Shown: piece by piece, positions 19,175-30,701 of the stretch
How the letters are laid out: every line of letters starts with the position of its first letter
Numbering within the stretch: the stretch's first letter is position 1
NCBI GenBank assembly: GCA_024178355.1
Contig: JAMZNZ010000002.1
Coordinates: 601,501-665,500 of the forward strand
Direction: 5' to 3'
From: Maricaulaceae bacterium EIL42A08
Lineage (GTDB): Bacteria; Pseudomonadota; Alphaproteobacteria; Caulobacterales; Maricaulaceae
Length of the DNA: 64,000 nucleotides
Position numbers and translations under genes: made by a program
The notes under the pieces: generated by a model
The model's input: only the letters and a program-made list of their open reading frames with translations
What the model was told of the DNA's origin: nothing
Database searches by the model: none

Positions 19175-20569
<1,395 letters not shown>

Positions 20570-20603
20570 TTATTCGCCAGCGCAAACTGCGCTGAACGCG
20601 AAA

Positions 20604-20786
20604 TCAGTCTTCGCTAGGCGTGAAAATCTGCTTACCGCGATACATGCCGGACTTCAGGTCGACATGGTGCGGACGGCGCAGTTCGCCAGAATCCTTGTCC
20701 TCGATGTAGGCAGTGGTGCCAATCGCATCGTGAGCGCGGCGCATGCCACGCTTGGACTTCGTAATCTTACTCTTAGGGACCGCCAT
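20604..20786 (-). CDS. rpmF: Ribosomal protein L32
   Basis: L32 of the 50S subunit, 60 residues. It starts [20 protein letters not shown] and ends in the family's short basic and polar tail ([15 protein letters not shown]). The zinc-binding cysteines of some L32 proteins are absent, as is usual in this class. GGAGAG lies six bases before the ATG. It is not next to plsX or fabH here. The gene is divergent from the AraC-type regulator across 143 bases. Confidence 0.97.
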   Translation of the reverse strand: MAVPKSKITKSKRGMRRAHDAIGTTAYIEDKDSGELRRPHHVDLKSGMYRGKQIFTPSED

Positions 20787-20929
20787 GGGTCTCTCCTACA
20801 TTCGAATGCCGGGTCGCACGGAAATCACTGTTTCCAGACGAGAGCGCAGGCGTATACATGCCCGCCGCCCGGCGCGCAAGCCAAAGACATGCGTGCAACA
20901 CACTCGCATCTGCAGCCTATCACGATAGC

Positions 20930-21988
20930 ATGGCGACCATGGAATCGCTTGAGCTCTTCTTTCGCTTCGGCGCGATCTCGCTCTTTGCCTGGCAGATTGC
21001 CGTGATCGCACGTGATGCACGCCATGTGGCTGTGGCACAGTTCTACGGGCTCATGGCTGCCGGCTTGATAGGCTTTCTCGCGACCCATGCCAGCGTTGAT
21101 CTGAACCTCCCGGCGGCGGCCTATTATCCCCTGTCATTCCTCAGCAAGAGTTCAGCACTTTTCATCTGGTGGTTTGTGTTTGCGATTTTTGACGACGATT
21201 TCCGCCTCAGGCGGATGGAGCTGGGCTTTGCCGCGTTGTGGATCGCTCTCATACCGTTTGACTATGAACCTATCAGCCGGCTAGCTCCGAATCTGGCTGA
21301 TTTCTCAACTGGCTTGCGGGTACTGCTGTCGATCGCTCTGGCAGTCTTTATTCTAGGCCGTCTGTTCGCGGACTATGCCAATGACCTGGTGGAGGCGCGT
21401 CGCCGGGCGCGATTGTGGCTGCCAGCCGTCATTGTGGCCTTGTTCATCATAGACCTGGCCTGCGACTACCTGACCGGATACGGCGCGCCGCCCCTTAATT
21501 ATTCGGTATTCCAGAAGGCGGTGATCTTCGGCTTTGCATTTGCAATCGGTACAATCACACTTCGCCTTCGCGCAGTTGATCTCGAGCTACCAGCCGAACC
21601 TGAGCGCCCGACAACCCAGGCCCAAACGTCCTCTGACCCTGTCCTTCTTGAGCGCTTACAGGCGGCGATGGATGAGAAGGTGTTCCTCGACCCTGAGCTC
21701 AGCCTGACGGGCCTGGCGAAACAGCTGGCTGTGACGGAGGCGCGTTTACGAGCGGTGATCAATGCAGACCTCGAATACCGCAATTTCAGGACCTTTTTAA
21801 ATCAGCACCGCGTCGAAGCCGCAAAGAAAGCGCTCAGTGATCCAATGCGCAAGCAGGATCCCATAATCGCGATTGCCCTCGATTGCGGATTCAATGCGCT
21901 GCCGAGCTTTAATCGGGTCTTTAAAGACCTGACAGGGCAAACCCCGTCAGCTTTTCGAGCGCTGAAAGGCACAAATTTTACATCATAA
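20930..21988 (+). CDS. Membrane-anchored AraC-family transcriptional regulator
   Basis: A 352-residue regulator with about seven hydrophobic segments in residues 1-215 and a cytoplasmic AraC-type double helix-turn-helix at about 255-350. The DNA-binding part shows LSLTGLAKQLAVTEARLRAV and then the second HTH DPIIAIALDCGFNALPSFNRVFKDLTGQTPSAFR, quoted in two pieces here: DPIIAIALDCGF and NRVFKDLTGQTPSAFR, the latter a close match to the AraC signature. A membrane sensor fused to an AraC output suggests a response to envelope or lipophilic signals (inference). ATG at 20939 is an alternative start; neither has a good ribosome site. An exact 11-base direct repeat lies just past its stop, before the next gene. 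Confidence 0.8.
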   Translation: MATMESLELFFRFGAISLFAWQIAVIARDARHVAVAQFYGLMAAGLIGFLATHASVDLNLPAAAYYPLSFLSKSSALFIWWFVFAIFDDDFRLRRMELGFAALWIALIPFDYEPISRLAPNLADFSTGLRVLLSIALAVFILGRLFADYANDLVEARRRARLWLPAVIVALFIIDLACDYLTGYGAPPLNYSVFQKAVIFGFAFAIGTITLRLRAVDLELPAEPERPTTQAQTSSDPVLLERLQAAMDEKVFLDPELSLTGLAKQLAVTEARLRAVINADLEYRNFRTFLNQHRVEAAKKALSDPMRKQDPIIAIALDCGFNALPSFNRVFKDLTGQTPSAFRALKGTNFTS

Positions 21989-22003
21989 ATTCAGTGGTTT
22001 AAC

Positions 22004-22036
22004 GTTTTGAGAAGTGATTGAGCAGGTTTTGAGAAG
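22004..22036 (+). promoter_or_regulatory. Direct-repeat operator candidate, 2 x GTTTTGAGAAG
   Basis: GTTTTGAGAAG occurs exactly twice, at 22004-22014 and 22026-22036, a 22-base period that puts both copies on the same helix face. AraC-family proteins often bind two direct half-sites about 21 bases apart, and the AraC gene ends 15 bases upstream. The sequence TATAAG at 22094-22099 could be the -10 of the next gene, but it lies very close to the ATG at 22114 and may instead be part of the ribosome site. Confidence 0.5.
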
Positions 22037-22113
22037 CGTAGCTTTTTCAAGACTGGCATCACCGGTTTCGACATTGCGCATCTGAGCGCAAACTATAAGG
22101 ATTGAGGTTCGCG

Positions 22114-23370
22114 ATGCGCATCCTGCTTAAACTTCTCGCCGGTCTTTTCGGGCTCATTGTCCTCGGGATTACTGCGGTCTTCGCCCTGCCCCAATGGCCC
22201 ACCCTTCAGGATCGGTTCGGCAGCGGTCCCTATCAGGCCTGGCTGTCTGAAAATCGGACCGAGATTAATGTCGCCAACGCAGGAGCCATCGCCGCGTTCG
22301 ACCCAGAGGTCTACCAGTCGCGTTTTATTATTCTGTCTGAGATCCATGGCTACCGCGCTGTTCAGGCGATTGATCTGGCCCTGGTGCGACACTTTGCTGA
22401 GAACGGACCTGGCCGGACCTATCTGGCGGAGCTTGGTCCCGAACAGGCGATGGCGTTCAATCACTATCTTGCCACCGGGGATGAGCAGCCGATACGGGCC
22501 GTCTTCGATGCGTGGGCCGAGCAAACGGCGCAGTGGGGTAATGTTGAATTCTTCCAGAAGCTTGTGGCCATGCGCGCTCTTAACGCCAGCCTCCCGGACA
22601 ATCTCAAGATCTGGTTTGTTGGCGTAGACAAGCTGCGTAGCACCGACCAGCTCGCCGCCTTGAGCGCTGTTTTGCCTGAAGGCGTGGCGGCCGGTTTTGA
22701 GAGCTTTGAAAGCGTGCAGGCGCTTAATGCCGAACTGGGGCGGCTGGCGCTGGAACGTCCAGAAGAGTCAGGACGTTACGAGCATATTCTTCCCAATATC
22801 GAGCACCTTGTGAGCGTTGATCCTTCCCGTCATTTCTATGGCCTCTGGGGCCTGTTCCACGGCACCAAGACAACTGTGAACGGGGCTGATCCGCTTGCGC
22901 TGCGCCTCAATCGGGCGGGTGGCGCTTTTGAAGGCTCGGTCACCACCTTCACCACGATGTGTATCGACGGCTGTCTGAACATGATGCCCGCCCGAGCCAT
23001 GCCTAGCGCCCTGCATGGCAACGATAATCCAGATTATCTCTATATGCCGATGAGCTTCGATTCAGCGCTGCTTCAACGGGTGCGCGGCTCCAACGATGTA
23101 CGCGCCAGTATGGGCGATGCAAGCGTCACTGCGTTCAAGGTGATCGGCCCAGAGAGCCCCTACAATGACGGCGTGCGGCTGAGCGAGCTGACCGGCTACA
23201 TGACGATGATGCAGTCGTTTGAGTACGGCGGGCCAGCCTCTGAAGTGACGGATTGCTTCATTGCTATCCGCGGCTCTGCTGGCCTCACACCCTGGAGCGG
23301 ATCTTTCCATGATGTGAGCGGAATAGCGGACACAGTTGGCATCCCTGAAGTCGCTGAAGCTCTGAACTAG
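22114..23370 (+). CDS. Erythromycin-esterase/ChaN (Tiki-fold)-like protein, membrane-anchored
   Basis: A 418-residue protein with an N-terminal signal anchor (residues 2-25, ILLKLLAGLFGLIVLGITAV) and a large extracytoplasmic part. The segment FIILSEIHGYRAVQAIDLAL followed by YLAELGPEQA resembles the Glu-x-x-His motif of the erythromycin esterase/ChaN/TIKI superfamily, whose members hydrolyse esters or peptides or bind haem. The later FVGVDKLRSTDQL matches the next conserved strand in position. I would not predict macrolide resistance from this. GAGG lies six bases before the ATG. It follows an AraC regulator and a repeat operator candidate and precedes a CPBP protease. Confidence 0.6.
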   Translation: MRILLKLLAGLFGLIVLGITAVFALPQWPTLQDRFGSGPYQAWLSENRTEINVANAGAIAAFDPEVYQSRFIILSEIHGYRAVQAIDLALVRHFAENGPGRTYLAELGPEQAMAFNHYLATGDEQPIRAVFDAWAEQTAQWGNVEFFQKLVAMRALNASLPDNLKIWFVGVDKLRSTDQLAALSAVLPEGVAAGFESFESVQALNAELGRLALERPEESGRYEHILPNIEHLVSVDPSRHFYGLWGLFHGTKTTVNGADPLALRLNRAGGAFEGSVTTFTTMCIDGCLNMMPARAMPSALHGNDNPDYLYMPMSFDSALLQRVRGSNDVRASMGDASVTAFKVIGPESPYNDGVRLSELTGYMTMMQSFEYGGPASEVTDCFIAIRGSAGLTPWSGSFHDVSGIADTVGIPEVAEALN

Positions 23371-23471
23371 CCTCAGCCGAACCTGACCCCAAACACGGTG
23401 AAACCTGACCCGTCGCGCATTGGCGTGCGCGAACGCCCCTTCCTTGTCCAAATTTTCGATGGAGAACTCCC

Positions 23472-24206
23472 ATGTCTATCCCCCTGACCGCCGATCTGAT
23501 CGAGATCGGGCTTATGCTCGCCAGCCTCCTGATCACAGCGGCAATTTTCAGAAAGCGGGTGCAGACCGGCTGGCTGCTGGCTTCGGTTGGCGCGATCCTC
23601 GTTGGCGCTGTGGCGCTCACCCAGGGCTTTGGTTTGATCCCCCGGCCGGAGATATTCAACGGGCTGAGCTATAACTGGTTCCTGTTCGGCCTTTTAGGCG
23701 CAGTCAGCATCGCCCTCATTGCTGCGATGCCGAATGGCTGGCAGCGCTCCGGTTTGACGCTGGCACAGAACGGACCGGGCGTTCGCTCCGCCTCATTCGT
23801 AGCCTTCGCGGTGTGTGCCCTCCTGACCTGGATGGCGACGCAAAACATTTTTGGCGATCCGAGTTTCCGCTGGGAGCCAGTCCTCTACAACGCAGTCGCC
23901 GTCGGCCCTGTGGAAGAGCTGTTCTTCCGCGGTGTCGTCTTTGCGCTGGTGCTTGAAGCCTTTGGTGCGCGCAAAACAATTCTTGGTGCTGAAATGAACT
24001 GGGGCATGATCCCAGCAGCCTTGGTATTCGGTTTCGCCCACGCCACCTCCACCCCGGCAGGCGCAGAGATCGTATTCAATACCTACTTGATCCTGTGGAC
24101 AACGCTTGGAGGCTTTGTACTGGCGTGGATGCGCCAGGCCTCAGGCAGCCTGCTGCTGCCCTACGTGGTCCATGTCTACGGCAACAATATCCACTACCTG
24201 CTTTAG
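23472..24206 (+). CDS. CPBP-family intramembrane metalloprotease
   Basis: A 244-residue polytopic protein of the CPBP (CAAX protease/bacteriocin-processing) family. The three family motifs are present: Glu148-Glu149-x3-Arg153 (VEELFFRGV), His190 (FGFAHAT) and His234 (LPYVVHVYGN). About seven membrane helices are evident. Family members are glutamate-type intramembrane proteases; their substrates in bacteria are mostly unknown. GGAG precedes the ATG at good spacing. It is the last gene of the AraC/Ere-like/CPBP group and ends in a hairpin shared with pyrG. Confidence 0.85.
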   Translation: MSIPLTADLIEIGLMLASLLITAAIFRKRVQTGWLLASVGAILVGAVALTQGFGLIPRPEIFNGLSYNWFLFGLLGAVSIALIAAMPNGWQRSGLTLAQNGPGVRSASFVAFAVCALLTWMATQNIFGDPSFRWEPVLYNAVAVGPVEELFFRGVVFALVLEAFGARKTILGAEMNWGMIPAALVFGFAHATSTPAGAEIVFNTYLILWTTLGGFVLAWMRQASGSLLLPYVVHVYGNNIHYLL

Positions 24207-24215
24207 GCAGGCACA

Positions 24216-25950
<1,735 letters not shown>

Positions 25951-26388
25951 TCAAAGCACCCGAATGAAGAAGCAGAGCCACAGGCCGCAGAGCGCTGTGA
26001 AATTGATCGAAAAGACAAGACCGCGCGCGATGACGTTGGCTGTAAAGGCGTGAACAAGTGTATGGACCATGCGGCCAGCCACAAAGATCCAGGCCAGGAT
26101 GAGGTCTGCGCTCGACACAAGGTCGGCGAGCCAGAGCGTCAGCGCGATGATGTGAAAGAAGACCGGGGCCTGAAACTGATTGTTCAGGTTGGCGGCGACC
26201 CGCCCTGCCCGACCGGTTTCAGCGCCGGGAAGCACCAGCTCGCGATAGGCCGTGCGCCCGCCAACCGCATTTGAAAAGCGCTCGAAGGTCAGCCAGGCAT
26301 AGAGCCCGAGCACCAGAGCCAGATGCGCCAGAACCGGCCAAAGGATGAAGACCTCTGACCGGGTGGGCGCTAGCAGCGAATCAATCAG
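25951..26388 (-). CDS. MAPEG-family membrane protein, probably with a non-ATG start
   Basis: A four-helix membrane protein of the MAPEG type (eicosanoid/glutathione metabolism superfamily; bacterial roles unclear). Family features include ERFSNAVGGR, the polar segment GRVAANLNNQFQAPVFF and the RMVHTLVHAF helix. The first usable GTG (26313) would remove the first helix, because the in-frame upstream codons spell VFILWPVLAHLALVLGLYAW. No ATG, GTG or TTG occurs in that stretch before the secG stop. CTG at 26388 has AGGA eight bases upstream, and ATT at 26385 is next. I give the CTG as the likely start, making 145 residues. Only two bases separate it from secG. Confidence 0.7.
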   Translation of the reverse strand: MIDSLLAPTRSEVFILWPVLAHLALVLGLYAWLTFERFSNAVGGRTAYRELVLPGAETGRAGRVAANLNNQFQAPVFFHIIALTLWLADLVSSADLILAWIFVAGRMVHTLVHAFTANVIARGLVFSINFTALCGLWLCFFIRVL

Positions 26389-26390
26389 GA

Positions 26391-26783
26391 TTAGCGTCCT
26401 GGAACTTCAGCCGGGACATCGCCAGTCGGTTCATCACCGGGCACTTCAGCTGGCGGCTCTTCATCAGCGGCAGGAGCGTCGTCGATGTCATCGAAGCTCA
26501 GCGGAAGGCCATCCTGGTTATCACCAGCAAGCTCATCTGCGATCGAGCCGGTATCGGAGGATGCGCCTGACAGCACGGCCAACAAAATGCAGGTGCCCAT
26601 GAAGACGATGCCGAGGATCATTGTGGTGCGCGTCAAAAGGCTTTCAGCGCTGGCACCGCTCATCATGCCACCCGGGCCACCGCCACCAATGCCAAGCGCA
26701 CCGCCATCAGAGCGCTGCATAAGGATGACGCCGATCAGGGCGATGGTGACAAGCAGAAGAATGATAAGCAGAACAATGGTCAT
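26391..26783 (-). CDS. secG: Protein translocase subunit SecG
   Basis: SecG of the SecYEG channel, 130 residues. It has two membrane helices (MTIVLLIILLLVTIALIGVI and the ILGIVFMGTCILLAVLSG region) joined by the family loop VILMQRSDGGALGIGGG. A long acidic Pro/Glu-rich tail (about residues 80-130) follows, as in other alphaproteobacterial SecG proteins. The ATG at 26783 is the family start. The MAPEG gene begins two bases downstream and pyrG follows, so all three may share a transcript. Confidence 0.93.
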   Translation of the reverse strand: MTIVLLIILLLVTIALIGVILMQRSDGGALGIGGGGPGGMMSGASAESLLTRTTMILGIVFMGTCILLAVLSGASSDTGSIADELAGDNQDGLPLSFDDIDDAPAADEEPPAEVPGDEPTGDVPAEVPGR

Positions 26784-26835
26784 TGTCGGACGGCGATCCA
26801 CGCGTGTGTTATCAGGCGCTCGACAGACCGAGCCC

Positions 26836-27837
26836 CTAGCTGGCCGCGCGTTTTAGCTCAGGCTCGCCTTCAGCGCCACCATTGGCTTCAGCTTTTCGTG
26901 CCGCAGCATTTGCCATGCGCTGTTGAAGGGCCGCCGCTGCCTTCTCAATCTCTTCTGCCGAACGCTCCATGCCATCATCACCGGCAAACGCCACATAGGC
27001 GGCCATGGCAAGCTCTTTGGCGAGCGACAGATTGGCGAAGGTCAGGCCGCCCTTCTCGCGCAATTCCACCGCAACCTCGCACAGAGCCTGGGCAACACGG
27101 GTTGCTTCAGACGATTTGATCCGGGCAATCCGGGTGCAAACTTCTCGAGCGCCCTTTTCAAACTCTTCAAGGTCAATGACCGGCTGGCGACCATCCTTCA
27201 TCTCTCGCGCGGCCGCTTCAGCGCCAATGATGACCCGCATGCACAAGCGACGCAGACGCTCCTGATCAACCGTCTTCTGGGCTTCATCGATCCAGGCTTT
27301 GGCTTTAGTGAGCGCTTCGTGATCATTGTCGATCACGGCTTTGAGAACGTTGGGTGTCTCAATCGGTGCAGCCCCGCCACCGCGGGCCGGGTCCTTGCGT
27401 CGATCCGGGCCGATATAGTCGCTGGTGACAATGAAGGGCTTGCGCGCCCGAATAAGGGTGCGAATACGTTCTTCAGCAAAGGTGGTGGAGAACGGACGCA
27501 TGATGACGTCATCCGCGCCACACCCGATCGCTTCACGAACAATAGCCGTTTCACGCTTCCAGCTGGTCACGATGATGGCTGCAAAGGGATTATGAGACAG
27601 GTCGCCAGCGCGAATGGCGCGAACCATCTTGAACACGTCAGCCTCGCGGTCCCCGGTCTCCATCATGATCAGATGGGGTGCATCTTCATTGAGCCGACGC
27701 TTCATGTCAGCCAGATCGCTTATCGATTCAATCGACTTGAACCCGAGCTGCTGAAGCGCATAACGGGTCGTGCGCAAATTCACATGGACCGGGTCGTACA
27801 GCGCTACAGTTGCGCGACCATAATCTGAGTCAGCCAT
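26836..27837 (-). CDS. Response-regulator-like protein with a non-phosphorylatable receiver domain
   Basis: A 333-residue protein with an N-terminal CheY-like domain (residues 9-125) and a helical C-terminal part of unknown type. Key receiver residues are altered: the phosphoacceptor position is Glu60 (HLIMMETGD) instead of Asp, the acidic pocket keeps only Asp15, and the conserved Lys is Arg (ADDVIMRPFS). A YIGPDRRKDPAR linker follows, as in several alphaproteobacterial response regulators. The C-terminal region (about 170-300) is helical and acidic. A Glu at the acceptor site can mimic the phosphorylated state. The second of two tandem ATGs (27837) has AGGGG six bases upstream. It lies between tpiA and secG. 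Confidence 0.7.
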   Translation of the reverse strand: MADSDYGRATVALYDPVHVNLRTTRYALQQLGFKSIESISDLADMKRRLNEDAPHLIMMETGDREADVFKMVRAIRAGDLSHNPFAAIIVTSWKRETAIVREAIGCGADDVIMRPFSTTFAEERIRTLIRARKPFIVTSDYIGPDRRKDPARGGGAAPIETPNVLKAVIDNDHEALTKAKAWIDEAQKTVDQERLRRLCMRVIIGAEAAAREMKDGRQPVIDLEEFEKGAREVCTRIARIKSSEATRVAQALCEVAVELREKGGLTFANLSLAKELAMAAYVAFAGDDGMERSAEEIEKAAAALQQRMANAAARKAEANGGAEGEPELKRAAS

Positions 27838-27880
27838 CATTCACCCCTAAACGGCGAAGGCTCAAAAGCCTTTTCTATCG

Positions 27881-27904
27881 TTCAGGATAGGATGAAATCC
27901 TGAA
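27881..27904. repeat. Inverted repeat between tpiA and the response-regulator gene
   Basis: TTCAGGAT and ATCCTGAA form a perfect 8-base inverted repeat with an 8-base loop, 8 bases past the tpiA stop. A second small hairpin, AAGGCT-CAAA-AGCCTT, lies at 27857-27872. Neither has a T-run in the minus direction, so they may be weak terminators, mRNA-stabilising hairpins or an operator. Confidence 0.4.
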
Positions 27905-27911
27905 TATCGCC

Positions 27912-28640
27912 TTACTTTGCCGACGCGATGATCGAAGCAAAGGACTCAGCGTCAAGGCTGGCCCCGCCCACCAGAGCCCCATCAATGTCACGCTGAGCCA
28001 GCAACTCGGCTGCATTCGCCGGTTTGACCGAGCCTCCGTAGAGAAGGCGCAGCGCGTCGTGATCATCGCCAGGCCAGGCCTGTCGAAGAATTTCGTGCAT
28101 GTCCTGAGCTTGCTGGGCCGTAGCCGTGCGTCCAGTTCCAATCGCCCAGATCGGCTCATAGGCAATGACGACTTTGGCCGCGGGAGCCTCGGGAATACTG
28201 GCCAGCAATTGATCGCGGCAGACATCTTCAGCGTTTCCGGCATCGCGTTCGCCAAGACTCTCGCCAAGGCAAATGATCGGTGTGAGACCAGCCTCAAGCG
28301 CTCGTTCTGCCTTGGCCTTCACCACAGCATCGGTTTCGCCATGGTCGGCGCGCCGCTCGCTGTGGCCTACAATGACATAGCTGCACCCGGCATCAGCCAG
28401 CATGCGTGCTGAGATTTCGCCCGTATGCGCGCCTTTCTCATGGACAGAGCAATCCTGTCCCCCAACCGAAAGCCAGTCGGGCGCGGTTTGAGCCATTGTG
28501 GTTATGAGCGTAGCAGGCACGCAGACTGCAACATCGTTCGACGGTGGCGTCGTAACAGCGGTCTCAAGCGCTGGAATCCAGCTCTGATTCTCCTGAAGGC
28601 CGTGGAGCTTCCAGTTGCCAGCAATCAATGCGCGCCGCAT
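27912..28640 (-). CDS. tpiA: Triosephosphate isomerase
   Basis: TpiA interconverts glyceraldehyde-3-phosphate and dihydroxyacetone phosphate. The 242 residues show GNWKLHG (Lys11), VGHSERR (His93), and the catalytic loop AYEPIWAIGTG with Glu162; the phosphate loop YGGSVKPANA follows. The ATG at 28640 is the family start; the frame reaches 28775 but the extra residues are unlike the family and would cover the promoter region. It is divergent from ppiD, with a candidate promoter for each strand in the 156-base gap. Confidence 0.97.
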   Translation of the reverse strand: MRRALIAGNWKLHGLQENQSWIPALETAVTTPPSNDVAVCVPATLITTMAQTAPDWLSVGGQDCSVHEKGAHTGEISARMLADAGCSYVIVGHSERRADHGETDAVVKAKAERALEAGLTPIICLGESLGERDAGNAEDVCRDQLLASIPEAPAAKVVIAYEPIWAIGTGRTATAQQAQDMHEILRQAWPGDDHDALRLLYGGSVKPANAAELLAQRDIDGALVGGASLDAESFASIIASAK

Positions 28641-28676
28641 GACGAAACCCTTCCCGCAAACAAAATTCGAGGCGGA

Positions 28677-28705
28677 GCGATAGCAGCGTGATGCCAAAGC
28701 GGCAA
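28677..28705 (-). promoter_or_regulatory. Candidate tpiA promoter
   Basis: On the minus strand TTGCCG (28705-28700) and TATCGC (28682-28677) are separated by 17 bases. This would start transcription about 30 bases upstream of the tpiA ATG. Judged by eye only. Confidence 0.4.
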
Positions 28706-28722
28706 TGTACGGTGTCCGATGC

Positions 28723-28751
28723 TTGCCCGGCCTCGGCGTGAAAGCTAGGGT
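28723..28751 (+). promoter_or_regulatory. Candidate ppiD-trpE promoter
   Basis: TTGCCC (28723-28728) and TAGGGT (28746-28751) are separated by 17 bases, 46 bases upstream of the ppiD ATG. The -10 is weak, so confidence is modest. Confidence 0.4.
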
Positions 28752-28796
28752 CCGCACCTCTTCTTGAATGTTCACAACGAGCCGTTCGACAGACCC

Positions 28797-30695
28797 ATGC
28801 TTTCTGCAATTCGCGCCCTCGCCCGTTCGCCCATCTTTGGCGGTTTCATCATCGCCCTCCTGGTCGCAGCATTTGCGCTGTTCGGGGTCAACGACATTTT
28901 TGCCGGTGCAGGCAATTCTGCCGTCGTCGTGGGCAGCGAGCGCGTCCAGGTCCAGGACCTCAGCCGCGCCTACGAACGCCAGCTTTTCAACATTCAGCGC
29001 GAGAACCCGCGCCTTACGCGCGAGCAGGCCGATGAGTTTGGTCTGGGCGAGCAGATGGTCCAGTTGTTGACGTCTCAGGCCGCGGTTCAGGCCAAGGCGC
29101 GTGAGCTAAATCTCGCAGTCTCTGATGAGCAGGTCGCAGATGCGCTTCAGGATATCGAGGCGTTTCGAAACCCGTTCAATAACCGCTTTGATCCATCGAC
29201 CTATCTCAGCGTGCTTCAGGCAAACGGCTATAGCGGACCTCGTGCGGGCGAAGTCTTCGAAACCGAGCTGAGAGACGAGCTGCTGCGTATTCAGGTGCTG
29301 GGTGCGATTTTGGGCGGGGTGCAGGCTCCGCGTGTGCTGGCGACCGCGCGCCGCGGCTTTGAACAGGAACGCCGCTCCATTACCGCGCTGCTAATCCCGC
29401 CGACGCTGGCTGAGACGGTCACAATCCCCGGCGACGAAGAGCTGAATGCCTTTATGGCAGAGAATGCACAGATTTTCCGGCAGGCCGAGCAGCGCCGTTT
29501 CACCCTGGTGCGCTTCAACCCGCAGGACTTCAGCCGCGACGTTGCTGTGGATGAGCGAGAGCTGCGCGATCTTTATCAGTTCAGGGTCGACACTGGTGAG
29601 CTGGCAGAGCCACCGACCCGTTCCATCACACAGTGGGTCGTTGGCGATGAGGCAGAAGCCAACGCCGGTGTCGCCGCCTTGCAGGCCGGTCAAACGCCGC
29701 AGGATGCCGGGTTGGCCGAAGGCGTAAGCCTTGAAGCTGTGCAGGCCTTTGAGATCCCGGACAATGCAATCGCCGTAGCCTCCTTCGAGCGTCAGCAAGG
29801 CGATGTCTTTGCTATCGAGGGCCGTCTTGGCTGGCGCGTTGTGCGTGTGGACGCCGCGTTCGATCCGATTGTTCCAAGCTTTGAAGAGCAGCGCCCTGCT
29901 CTCATTGAAGAGCTGAGCGGAAATCAGGCTGCTGAGATGATGGCTGACGCGCTGTCACGGTTTGAAGAAGCGCGGGCCCAGGGGCTTAGCTTTGAAGCAG
30001 CCGGTGCCCAGGCTGGAGTGCCTGTTGAAGGGTTCGACTTCATGACTGCACGCGGGACCACAGTTGAAAGCGTGCCTGCAGCAACGCTGCAAAACGCGCC
30101 GGACATTATATCTGCGATCTTTGATGCACCGGCTGGCTTTGAAACCGACCCGGCCACCTATGGTGACGGCGGGTATTTCATGTTCCGCGTGGATGAGATC
30201 GAACCGGAGCGTCTACCAGATGTGTCTGAGGTCCGCGACTTTGTTGAGTCGGTGTATCGCACCCGCCAGATCGATAACCAGCTGCAAGTCATGCTCGATG
30301 AAGCGATGGAGCGTGTAGCGGCCGGTGAAACGCTCAATCAGATATCCGAAACAATGCCGGGCACTATCGTAGAAAGCGCCATTCTTCCGCGCTCGGAGTC
30401 GTCCGGTCCGTTCAGCCGCCAGGTGGTTCAGCGCGCCTTTGGCCTGCCGGCTGGAGAGGCCTTTGATGCCCGTGCAAGCGATCCCAGCACCCGCATGGTT
30501 GCTGTTGTAACCGACATCACCGCACCATCCGGTGCAAATCTTGACCCGGCTCAGCTGGGCGCGATTTCCGGTGAGCTTGAGAACGACATAACAGTCGCGC
30601 TGGAATCGGCCTTGTTCGCCAGCTACGACATTCGCGAGAATCAGGAACTGATCGATCTTGCGCTCGGGCGCACCGATCCGAACGCTATTCCGTAG
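28797..30695 (+). CDS. ppiD: PpiD-like periplasmic folding chaperone (SurA-N/parvulin)
   Basis: A 632-residue inner-membrane-anchored chaperone that greets proteins leaving the Sec channel. One membrane helix (about residues 13-38, GGFIIALLVAAFALFGVNDIF) is followed by a SurA_N-like helical region (GSERVQVQDLSRAYERQL, NPRLTREQADEFGLGEQMV), a parvulin-type domain in the middle and a long helical C-terminus. The frame extends upstream to 28764 but MLSAIRALARSP is the natural start. trpE begins six bases after its stop, as in other alphaproteobacteria, so trpE expression probably depends on this transcript. Confidence 0.88.
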   Translation: MLSAIRALARSPIFGGFIIALLVAAFALFGVNDIFAGAGNSAVVVGSERVQVQDLSRAYERQLFNIQRENPRLTREQADEFGLGEQMVQLLTSQAAVQAKARELNLAVSDEQVADALQDIEAFRNPFNNRFDPSTYLSVLQANGYSGPRAGEVFETELRDELLRIQVLGAILGGVQAPRVLATARRGFEQERRSITALLIPPTLAETVTIPGDEELNAFMAENAQIFRQAEQRRFTLVRFNPQDFSRDVAVDERELRDLYQFRVDTGELAEPPTRSITQWVVGDEAEANAGVAALQAGQTPQDAGLAEGVSLEAVQAFEIPDNAIAVASFERQQGDVFAIEGRLGWRVVRVDAAFDPIVPSFEEQRPALIEELSGNQAAEMMADALSRFEEARAQGLSFEAAGAQAGVPVEGFDFMTARGTTVESVPAATLQNAPDIISAIFDAPAGFETDPATYGDGGYFMFRVDEIEPERLPDVSEVRDFVESVYRTRQIDNQLQVMLDEAMERVAAGETLNQISETMPGTIVESAILPRSESSGPFSRQVVQRAFGLPAGEAFDARASDPSTRMVAVVTDITAPSGANLDPAQLGAISGELENDITVALESALFASYDIRENQELIDLALGRTDPNAIP

Positions 30696-30701
30696 GTCGA
30701 G

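Noticed and set aside
22091-22101. TATAAG as a firm -10 for the Ere-like gene
   Set aside because: Initiation would begin within the ribosome site of the gene and no -35 lies at 16-18 bases; it is only mentioned as a possibility.
22093-22524. 143-codon open frame on the minus strand over the Ere-like gene
   Set aside because: It overlaps a well-supported plus-strand gene fully, has no family motifs and has no ribosome site; it is a GC-rich shadow frame.
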